In this document: positions 53,338 through 60,741 of the stretch, piece by piece
Layout of the letters: each line of letters opens with the position of its first letter
Position numbering within the stretch: position 1 is the first letter of the stretch
From: an uncultured Alphaproteobacteria bacterium
GTDB taxonomy: Bacteria; Pseudomonadota; Alphaproteobacteria; Rhodobacterales; Rhodobacteraceae
Direction: 5' to 3'
NCBI GenBank assembly: GCA_913051655.1
Contig: CAJXHI010000014.1
Span: 1 to 64,000, forward strand
Length of the DNA stretch: 64,000 nucleotides
The notes under the pieces: model-generated
What the model was told of the DNA's origin: nothing
Seen by the model: the letters and a program-made list of their open reading frames with translations, nothing else
The model's database searches: none
Translations under genes and position numbers: made by a program

Positions 53338-53808
53338 ATGTCGTTTCACTATCGTGGCAAAGTCAAATCAGACTGGATTGATTATAATGGACATATGCAG
53401 GATGCATATTACGGACTGGTTTTCAGTTACGCCGTGGACGCCTTTCAGGATGCAGTTGGATTTGATGCAGCCTATCGGCAAGCAACAGGTTGCACAATTT
53501 ATCTCGTGGAAGAGCATAAATATTTTGTGAAAGAGGTTAAAGCGGGCGATCCCTTAGAAGTTCATATTGACCTTCTCGCAGTCACAAAAAAGTTGTTTCA
53601 TCTTCACTGCCGTATGGTTTCCGATGGGAGAGAGGTTGCCGTCAGCGAACTGATCGAAATGCATGTCCAACAAAAACCGATTCCCAAAGGTGTGACAATT
53701 CCATCGACCATATTGGAAAAGATGAAAGGCTTTTATCTTGCCCCTGAGGCGCAAGAAAATATCGGGCTCAGATCTCGTGCGATGTCGATCATACGACGTG
53801 CAGAATAA
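53338..53808 (+). CDS. Hot-dog thioesterase family protein (betainyl-CoA thioesterase-like)
   Basis: DWIDYNGHMQDAYYGLVFSYAVD..IYLVEEHKYFVKEVKAGDPLEVHIDLLAVTKKLFHLHCRM. Confidence 0.8.
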   Translation: MSFHYRGKVKSDWIDYNGHMQDAYYGLVFSYAVDAFQDAVGFDAAYRQATGCTIYLVEEHKYFVKEVKAGDPLEVHIDLLAVTKKLFHLHCRMVSDGREVAVSELIEMHVQQKPIPKGVTIPSTILEKMKGFYLAPEAQENIGLRSRAMSIIRRAE

Positions 53809-53839
53809 AGCGCATGAGTGGATTTTCAAAGGAAAACAG

Positions 53840-54724
53840 ATGACCCTTAATCGTGGAATCCTATTGGCCTTTGCCGGTGCGCTTTTATTGACGCCTGATA
53901 GTCTTTTAATGCGTTGGTCTGAGCTAAACGGTGGAGAGATGTTGGCGTGGCGAGCAAGCCTTTCAGGAATAATTTATCTTTTGATCGGGTTTATAGTCGG
54001 AGGCAGTGCGAAAGCGATAAAGCAGGGCGCGCTTAAACGGTCCAATTTTTGGATCTTAGTGCTGTGCCAGATTTCAAATACGACGTTTTTTGCCTTTGCG
54101 ATTGCCCTTGCGCCGGTTGCCATTGTGCTTGTTGCCGTGGCGACTGTCCCCATAATATCCGTGATACTCGGGTTTTTCTTTTTAGGAGAACGGCCAAGTG
54201 CGGGAACGTGGGCGATTATCGGAGTCGTCTTTTTGGGTGTAGTTCTTTCGGTTATAGGGGATATTGATACGACTGCTTTTTTAAACCTCTCGACAATCTT
54301 GGGCGCACTTTTTGGGCTTTTTGTTGCCATAAGCTTAGCGGTAAACTTTGTTGTCATTCGCAAAGACAACACGTTGCCCTTTGAATTGGCTTTGGGATTT
54401 GGGGCCGCGATGGCTGGTTTGAGCGCTTTGACGCTTTTCCCAAATGCACGTTTAGTCAACTTTGAAAGCGCGTTATACATAGCATTGACGGGCCTTTTCA
54501 TCTTGCCCATCTCCTTTTATTTACTGTCCTACGCGTCTCGTTTCACAAGCGCCGCAAACGTAAGTGTAATGATGCTTTTGGAAACAATTTTAGGTCCATT
54601 TTGGGTGTGGTTAGGGGTCGGCGAAACACCGGGATTTTTTGGATTGATTGGCGGCGCAACAGTGGTTGCCGCCTTATTTTATTTTTTAAAGCGGCAAAAA
54701 GATGATCCAGTGCATTCAAGTTAA
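53840..54724 (+). CDS. DMT-superfamily (EamA) transporter
   Basis: About 10 TM segments, two EamA-like halves; start MTLNRGILLAFAGALLLTPDSLLMRW. Confidence 0.9.
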   Translation: MTLNRGILLAFAGALLLTPDSLLMRWSELNGGEMLAWRASLSGIIYLLIGFIVGGSAKAIKQGALKRSNFWILVLCQISNTTFFAFAIALAPVAIVLVAVATVPIISVILGFFFLGERPSAGTWAIIGVVFLGVVLSVIGDIDTTAFLNLSTILGALFGLFVAISLAVNFVVIRKDNTLPFELALGFGAAMAGLSALTLFPNARLVNFESALYIALTGLFILPISFYLLSYASRFTSAANVSVMMLLETILGPFWVWLGVGETPGFFGLIGGATVVAALFYFLKRQKDDPVHSS

Positions 54725-54746
54725 AAAAATTATTTGAGCGCGCTAC

Positions 54747-55808
54747 CTAGTTTTTTAGATGCATAAAGCGTCCTGTGATTAGATAGCTCAGGCCGAGTCT
54801 CGCGCCTACGAAAATTGAAATAATGGCAATTGGAGCATTTACAGATAAAACCGCCATCGCAGACAGCCCTTGTCCGACAGAACATCCGAATGCAAAGGTC
54901 GCACCGACGCCCATGAGTATCGCACCAAAGATTTGGCGCTGAAGCTCTCTTGGATCTTCGCATCCATCGAGCCTGAATTGTCCTTTGACTAGACTTCCAA
55001 TAACGGCACCAATCCAGACACCAACCACAGACCCTATTGCAAAATTTAAGCCCCCACCGAAAGTCGTCATGCAATAGAGAATGGCTGTACCAATCGGGGC
55101 AGTGAAGCTATGTGATACAATGCGCATATCTGCAAACCCGTGTTGCGACAGGAGGTGCATACCAATCCAGCCACTTGCTACTGAAATGCCCACCATAACG
55201 CCCCAAAAGACATGTTTTATGCTATGACGAAAGGCACTATCCTGCAGAGTTAATACAAGAAGGCCGATCGCGAATAAAGCTGCGAATATTTCTGTTTTGA
55301 TGCCAGTGTATGCGACCAATAGATCAAAAAATCCAGGCGTGTTTTCTGAAAAAGTCAATGTTGCTGTTAGCCGAGCACTCAAAGCAGAAAAGACGCCGGA
55401 CGATACAGCATATGTGGTAATACCCATGACCAAAATAATCACAAATGCGTGCAATTCGCCCCCGCCAAGGCGCGAAAGGGCACCAAAGCCACAATTACCA
55501 GCAAAGGCCATGCCCACCCCGAATACTAACCCACCAAGAATTGTAAGAATAGGTGTGAAGGGAACAGCTCTGATGAAGCTACTTTCTAAAATGATCCATC
55601 CTTGGAACATGCCAAAAGATACGGCGAGAACTGCGACGCTTATAGCAATACCCCACATCCGGATAAGAATAAAGTTCTTCGCATAGGCCGCATCTTCAAT
55701 AGCGCCTAATGTACAAAATTTTGCCAACCTTGCGGCAAGTCCCATTATTATTCCACCGATTGCGCCAAGGCTTGCAGCGAGAAGATGTTCTGGTATCAAT
55801 TCAAACAA
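54747..55808 (-). CDS. soxT: YeeE/YedE family sulfur-compound transporter (SoxT-like)
   Basis: ARLAKFCTLGAIEDAAY, AGNCGFGALSRLGGGELHAFVI, FGCSVGQGLSAMAVLSVNAP; next to soxR. Confidence 0.85.
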   Translation of the reverse strand: MFELIPEHLLAASLGAIGGIIMGLAARLAKFCTLGAIEDAAYAKNFILIRMWGIAISVAVLAVSFGMFQGWIILESSFIRAVPFTPILTILGGLVFGVGMAFAGNCGFGALSRLGGGELHAFVIILVMGITTYAVSSGVFSALSARLTATLTFSENTPGFFDLLVAYTGIKTEIFAALFAIGLLVLTLQDSAFRHSIKHVFWGVMVGISVASGWIGMHLLSQHGFADMRIVSHSFTAPIGTAILYCMTTFGGGLNFAIGSVVGVWIGAVIGSLVKGQFRLDGCEDPRELQRQIFGAILMGVGATFAFGCSVGQGLSAMAVLSVNAPIAIISIFVGARLGLSYLITGRFMHLKN

Positions 55809-55845
55809 GTCGCACCTCCCGTGATTGGCGCGTGAGTGGTGCTAA

Positions 55846-56184
55846 TCACGTCGGTTTGTTACAAAAGATGTCATAAACAACATCAAGTATTCTTGTCGCC
55901 CGTTTATCCGCCAGTCTGTAGTAAATGACCTTTCCGTCTCTTCGCGCAAAAACCAAACCTTCGGATCGCAGTCGCGCAAGCTGCTGTGACACAGCTGCCT
56001 GACGCGACGATAACAGGTTTTCCAAGTCTGTGACAGATTTTTCTCCTGATGCTAAATAGCACAGGATCATAAGCCGACCTTCATGGCTTATCGCTTTTAA
56101 AAGTCGCGACGCTGTCATCGCGGACTCCATCATGTCGTCTAGCTCTTTTTGGGTGATATCTTTAGAAATGACCGGAACTACCAA
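55846..56184 (-). CDS. soxR: ArsR-family transcriptional regulator SoxR (BigR/SqrR-like)
   Basis: LLKAISHEGRLMILCYLASGEKSVTDLENLLSSRQAAVSQQLARLRSEGLVFARRDGKVIYYRLAD; sox context. Confidence 0.92.
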   Translation of the reverse strand: MVVPVISKDITQKELDDMMESAMTASRLLKAISHEGRLMILCYLASGEKSVTDLENLLSSRQAAVSQQLARLRSEGLVFARRDGKVIYYRLADKRATRILDVVYDIFCNKPT

Positions 56185-56199
56185 AACATTTCCTTAAAT

Positions 56200-56688
56200 T
56201 TAAAACGCTATGTCATCTTCAATTGCGGCAATTCCTGCTGCTGCGCAATTTTCATCCTCATCCCCACCGGGTGCACCCGAAACACCTATGCCAGCCACCA
56301 AACTACCTTCGCCGTCAAGGACCGGAAGTCCACCTCCGACCATCATTGCTTTGGAGAGGTTACGTAATCCTGCCAACTCTGTACCTGCAGCTGTAAGTTC
56401 CGATAACTCGCCCGTTGCTGTACGAAAGGTGACTGCGGTCCATGCTTTGCGCTGCGTGGTCTCAAACACATGAATGCCTGCATATTGATCTCTTAAAAAA
56501 ACCTGTGGAATACCAAATCTGTCCGTTACCATTACTCCGATTTGGTATCCGGCTGCTCTACAACGTTCCAAAGCTGCTTGAGCCATAGTAAGATTTATCG
56601 AGGGTTTGAGCGCTCTGAAGTCCACATAAGTATCATCGCCATAAAGTGGTGCGCTGGAAAGTAGAATAAAAGCAAGTATTTTTTTCAT
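56200..56688 (-). CDS. Periplasmic heme-binding HbpS/GlcG-like protein
   Basis: Signal peptide MKKILAFILLSSAPLYG; AAGYQIGVMVTDRFGIPQVFLRDQYAG..KAWTAVTFRTATGE..GGGLPVLDGEGSLVAGIGVSGAPGGDEDENCAAAGIAAI. Confidence 0.88.
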   Translation of the reverse strand: MKKILAFILLSSAPLYGDDTYVDFRALKPSINLTMAQAALERCRAAGYQIGVMVTDRFGIPQVFLRDQYAGIHVFETTQRKAWTAVTFRTATGELSELTAAGTELAGLRNLSKAMMVGGGLPVLDGEGSLVAGIGVSGAPGGDEDENCAAAGIAAIEDDIAF

Positions 56689-57074
56689 TTTGTGATATCC
56701 TCGTAGTCGGTATTTTCTATCAACATTTCCTTTAAAATCGTCCAGAAGAAGTCTTCACCTGGGTAACCTTCTAAGCGTGCAATTTCTGTGCCCTTTTCGA
56801 TGAGTATAAATGTTGGTGTGTAGATTACCGAGTCCAGAATACGGGTGTCATCGATGCTTTGTCCCAGATTAACTTGTGACAGTGGTGCAAATTTTCCTTC
56901 TGGCGTCTTTGGGTAAATTGGACCGATTTCTTCTTCCCAAACTGTACACCATGGACAGTCATCTTCACGCACCATTAATAATTCTGCCGCTGATACCAGT
57001 GCCGGAAAGACGCTCGGTATACAAACAAGAAAATGCTTAAACACATTTTTTATCCGTTGACGTTCAACATACAT
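56685..57074 (-). CDS. soxS: Thioredoxin-like protein SoxS
   Basis: Hydrophobic N-terminal segment; LLMVREDDCPWCTVWEEEIGPIYPKTPEGKFAPL; divergent to soxV. Confidence 0.92.
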   Translation of the reverse strand: MYVERQRIKNVFKHFLVCIPSVFPALVSAAELLMVREDDCPWCTVWEEEIGPIYPKTPEGKFAPLSQVNLGQSIDDTRILDSVIYTPTFILIEKGTEIARLEGYPGEDFFWTILKEMLIENTDYEDITK

Positions 57075-57094
57075 ATTACATAAGCTGAATATGT
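57071..57094. promoter_or_regulatory. Candidate SoxR operator in the soxS-soxV divergent promoter
   Basis: ACATATTA-N8-GAATATGT inverted repeat (7 of 8 pairs); core ATTA-N8-GAAT is one base from ATTC-N8-GAAT. Confidence 0.7.
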
Positions 57095-57115
57095 TTTTTA
57101 TGCAAGGGATGCGAC

Positions 57116-57856
57116 ATGTTCGACGTCACGCTTTTGGGAGCGCTTGTAGCTGGATTACTTTCCTTTGCTTCACCGTGCATATTGCCGATTGTGCCATTTT
57201 ATCTTAGTTATTTGGCTGGTGCGGGGGTGTCAGATTTACAAACTGGCGATGGTATAACCCCAGCCGTTCGGCGCAAAGCGGTCATCAGCGCGATATTTTT
57301 TACGCTTGGCATGATCATCGTTTTTGTCGGCATGGGTGCGACGGCAACAGTTTTTGGCGCCTTACTTCGCAGTTGGTTTGACGTCTTGCGATCGGCAGCC
57401 GCTGCACTCATCTTTATAATGGGGCTGCATTTTTTGGGAATGTTCAAGATTCCCTTGCTCAACCGACAATTTACTCTAACACTAGGGGCTACGAATAATA
57501 TGTCCTATGGTATGGCGTTTTTGCTTGGTCTGGCCTTCGCATTCGGTTGGACACCCTGTGTCGGCCCCATTCTCGCAGCGATACTCTTTACGGCGTCAGG
57601 AAGCGATACCCTAGAGCAAGGTGTTTACCTGCTGATCGCTTATGGGGTTGGCATGACAGTGCCATTCATTGCAGCAAGTATTTTTATTGTCCCTTTTTTG
57701 AGATGGACCGTGAAATTTCGTAGGCACCTTAATTTCGTTGAGAAGGCAATGGGTGGATTGCTTATTTTATTTGCGGTGTTAATGGCAACAAATTCTATAG
57801 GGGAAATGGCAGGATGGATGTTGCGTCTTGCGCCTGATTTTTGGACTTACGGCTAG
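57116..57856 (+). CDS. soxV: CcdA/DsbD-like membrane thiol transporter SoxV
   Basis: LLSFASPCILPIVPFYLSYLAG, AFAFGWTPCVGPILAAIL. Confidence 0.94.
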   Translation: MFDVTLLGALVAGLLSFASPCILPIVPFYLSYLAGAGVSDLQTGDGITPAVRRKAVISAIFFTLGMIIVFVGMGATATVFGALLRSWFDVLRSAAAALIFIMGLHFLGMFKIPLLNRQFTLTLGATNNMSYGMAFLLGLAFAFGWTPCVGPILAAILFTASGSDTLEQGVYLLIAYGVGMTVPFIAASIFIVPFLRWTVKFRRHLNFVEKAMGGLLILFAVLMATNSIGEMAGWMLRLAPDFWTYG

Positions 57857-57865
57857 GAGCTTGGA

Positions 57866-58441
57866 GTGAAACGGTTACTCTTAATATGCATGTCGCTTTG
57901 GCTTTCAGCCCCCTTACAGGCATCGGAACTGGGTGATGATGGGCTGCATAAAGCTGCTTGGATGCGTGAAACATTCAAAGATTTGTCTGAGGACTTGGAA
58001 GAGGCAAATGCTGAAGGAAAAAGGCTAGCCGTAATCATTGAACAGCAAAATTGTATTTATTGTAAAAAAATGCACGAAAATGTGTTTTCAGACCCCTCAG
58101 TATTTCAATATTTAATTGATCATTTTTTTGTTGTTCAGATCAATATGTTTGGGAATGTGGAGGTTACAGATTTTGATGGGCAAACCCTCGAAGAGCGTGA
58201 AATGGTTTCGAAATGGGGTATGCTATTTACACCGACGATGATGTTTTTTCCAGACCAATTAGATAATTTAGCCCCTGCAAATGTAGTGATGGTAGCCTCA
58301 ATGCCCGGTGCCTTCGGAAAGGAAACAACAAAAAACTTACTTAGTTGGGTAAAAGACAAGATATATGAAATTCCTGGTGTGAGTTTTCAGAAATATCATG
58401 CTGAAAAGCTCAATGCCCGCCAAGCATCACAGTCAGATTAA
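57866..58441 (+). CDS. soxW: Periplasmic thioredoxin SoxW
   Basis: Signal peptide; VIIEQQNCIYCKKMHENVFSDPSV; between soxV and soxX. Confidence 0.94.
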   Translation: MKRLLLICMSLWLSAPLQASELGDDGLHKAAWMRETFKDLSEDLEEANAEGKRLAVIIEQQNCIYCKKMHENVFSDPSVFQYLIDHFFVVQINMFGNVEVTDFDGQTLEEREMVSKWGMLFTPTMMFFPDQLDNLAPANVVMVASMPGAFGKETTKNLLSWVKDKIYEIPGVSFQKYHAEKLNARQASQSD

Positions 58442-58442
58442 T

Positions 58443-58462
58443 AAATTCAGTTTTGTGAATTT
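58443..58462. promoter_or_regulatory. Candidate SoxR operator in the soxW-soxX intergenic region
   Basis: AAATTC-AGTTTTGT-GAATTT: perfect ATTC-N8-GAAT core with 6-bp arms. Confidence 0.78.
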
Positions 58463-58562
58463 GTTCTTGATAAATATTCACATCTTGGTAGGGTTTAAAA
58501 AAATAAAAGATAAAAAAATAAAAAGATAAAAAAAATTAAAAAACGAGAAAGAAAGGGGAGAT

Positions 58563-59027
58563 ATGAGAATTTTCAAATATCTCGGCTGTGGCGCGCTTGC
58601 GGTCATTTTTAACACTTCGGTGATTTTTGCGGCGGACACAGCTCCGCGCGATGTGGTTTTTCAGGACGGTGCTGTATTGGCAAGTTTGACCGGTGTGCCA
58701 GGTGATGCCGCAAATGGTCGTAAGATTTTTATGAACCGTAAATTGGGAAACTGCCTTGCGTGTCACGCAAACCTAGAAATGAGTGAGCAAAGTTTCCATG
58801 GTGAGGTTGGGCCGGGATTAGACGGTGTCGCTGGACGGTGGAATGAGGTTGAGCTGCGCGGTATTCTCGTCAATTCTAAGGAGATGTTTGAGGGAACAAT
58901 CATGCCAGCTTTTTACAAGAGCGCAGGTTATGACAGAAATCTTAAGAAGTTTGAAGGTAAAACCATAATGAGCGCGCAGCAAGTGGAAGATGTGTTGTCG
59001 TACCTTTTAACACTGAATGAAGAGTAG
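58563..59027 (+). CDS. soxX: Cytochrome c SoxX
   Basis: Signal peptide; NCLACHANLEMSEQSFHGEVGPGLDGVAGRWNEVELRGILVNSKEMFEGTIMPAFY. Confidence 0.96.
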   Translation: MRIFKYLGCGALAVIFNTSVIFAADTAPRDVVFQDGAVLASLTGVPGDAANGRKIFMNRKLGNCLACHANLEMSEQSFHGEVGPGLDGVAGRWNEVELRGILVNSKEMFEGTIMPAFYKSAGYDRNLKKFEGKTIMSAQQVEDVLSYLLTLNEE

Positions 59028-59040
59028 AGGAAATTTTCGC

Positions 59041-59463
59041 ATGACGTTATCGAGACGAGATTTTGTAGTTGGTGCGAGTTGTGGAGTGGGGATCGTCGCG
59101 TTTTCTGCACTTCCTGCCCAAGCATCACTTTTAGATGAAACAATATCAAAATTTACTGGCGGTGCTGAGATTATTCCAGGTGGTATAGTTCTGGATACAC
59201 CAGAAATAGCGGAGAATGGTAACACCGTACCTATCGACGTATCAGCTCCTGGTGCTGCGAGTATAATGTTGCTTGCAGGCGGTAATCCGGTCCCAGCTGT
59301 TGCAACTTTTAATTTTGGACCTTTATCTGGATCCCGTTCTGGCAACACTCGAATTAGGCTGATTAAAACTCAAGAAGTTATGGCTATCGCGAAGATGGAC
59401 GACGGTACTTTCAGATCAGCTCAGGCAACTGTGAAAGTTACAATCGGCGGCTGTGGCGGCTAA
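59041..59463 (+). CDS. soxY: Sulfur carrier SoxY
   Basis: Tat signal LSRRDFVVGAS; C-terminal carrier arm VTIGGCGG*. Confidence 0.97.
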   Translation: MTLSRRDFVVGASCGVGIVAFSALPAQASLLDETISKFTGGAEIIPGGIVLDTPEIAENGNTVPIDVSAPGAASIMLLAGGNPVPAVATFNFGPLSGSRSGNTRIRLIKTQEVMAIAKMDDGTFRSAQATVKVTIGGCGG

Positions 59464-59478
59464 CTAAGGATAATTAAG

Positions 59479-59808
59479 ATGGCAAAAAATGTAAAACCTC
59501 GCGTGAAAGTACCCAAGTCAGCGGCTGTTGGTGAGTCAATTGTTATCAAAACGTTGATTAAGCATAAGATGGAGTCAGGGCAGCGCAAAGACAAGGATGG
59601 TAAAACGATTCCTCGGTCGATAATCAACCGGTTCGTTTGTGATTTCAACGGGCAGAACGTAATTGATGTTTCTTTGGAGCCTGCTATCTCAACGAACCCA
59701 TTTATTCAATTTGAAGCCGTTGTGCTAGAAGCAGGTGAATATAGATTCTTTTGGTATGATGATGATGGGTCTGTTTACGAAAAGACAAAAAAGATTGCAG
59801 TAGGCTGA
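59479..59808 (+). CDS. soxZ: SoxZ
   Basis: RVKVPKSAAVGESIVIKTLIKHKMESGQRKDKDGKTIPRSIINRFVCDFNGQNV. Confidence 0.97.
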   Translation: MAKNVKPRVKVPKSAAVGESIVIKTLIKHKMESGQRKDKDGKTIPRSIINRFVCDFNGQNVIDVSLEPAISTNPFIQFEAVVLEAGEYRFFWYDDDGSVYEKTKKIAVG

Positions 59809-59832
59809 GCTTGTTACACCGGGGAGGGTGTT

Positions 59833-60666
59833 ATGATTATAAAAATACTAATGACACTATATATAACTGCCTTAGCCGGCACATTAGCTTGGGCTGGAGA
59901 AGACTCCTCTCTTACAGTTGAGGGGCAAGAGATCAAAATTAGTGCGCAAGCTCCAGCGCATGCTGAAAACTTAGATATGGTTTATTCCGGATGGGTGTTT
60001 AGAACAGATGAGACACAATCCCTTCAGATGGATGACTTCGATAATCCTGCATTTGTATTTGTTGACGAGGGTATCGATCTTTTCAGCAAAGTAGATGGAT
60101 CCGAGGTAAAGTCTTGCGCAGGCTGCCATACAAATCTTGCTGATTTTTCAGGTTTGCGAGCAAGTATGCCGAAGGTAGTTGATGGTAAGTTGTTGAGTAT
60201 GGAGGATCTCGTAAATGGATGTCGTGTAAAGAGAATGGGGGCCGACCCATGGAAATGGTCGGGTACTGAAATGACAGCTATGACTGCCTTGATTGGATTG
60301 CAGTCACGTGGAATGGAAATTCAGGTTAAAATCGATGGTGAAGCTGCAGAGCTTTGGAAGACGGGTAAAGAGTTGTACTACGCCCGTGTTGGGCAGTTAG
60401 ATATGTCGTGCGCTAACTGTCATGAAGACAACTATGGAAATATGATACGGGCAGATCACCTGTCTCAGGGTCAGATTAACGGTTTTCCGACTTATCGCCT
60501 GAAAAATGCAAAGCTCAATTCTGTTCACGGACGATTTAAGGGCTGCATGAAGAATATCCGAGCAACACCATATAAAGAGGGCGGCGACGAGTTCAGAGCT
60601 CTAGAGCTATATCTTGCCTCACGTGGAAATGGGTTGTCTGTGGAAACTCCATCCGTTCGTAACTGA
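59833..60666 (+). CDS. soxA: Diheme cytochrome c SoxA
   Basis: Two CXXCH motifs (CAGCH, CANCH); GRFKGCMKNIRATPY active-site Cys region; YLASRGNGLSVETPSVRN. Confidence 0.97.
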   Translation: MIIKILMTLYITALAGTLAWAGEDSSLTVEGQEIKISAQAPAHAENLDMVYSGWVFRTDETQSLQMDDFDNPAFVFVDEGIDLFSKVDGSEVKSCAGCHTNLADFSGLRASMPKVVDGKLLSMEDLVNGCRVKRMGADPWKWSGTEMTAMTALIGLQSRGMEIQVKIDGEAAELWKTGKELYYARVGQLDMSCANCHEDNYGNMIRADHLSQGQINGFPTYRLKNAKLNSVHGRFKGCMKNIRATPYKEGGDEFRALELYLASRGNGLSVETPSVRN

Positions 60667-60741
60667 ACAACCGAATTTAAGCCAGGGAAATTCAGTTTAA
60701 ATTTTGCAAAATATATTCAATAATGTGCATGTGAGTGAAAT

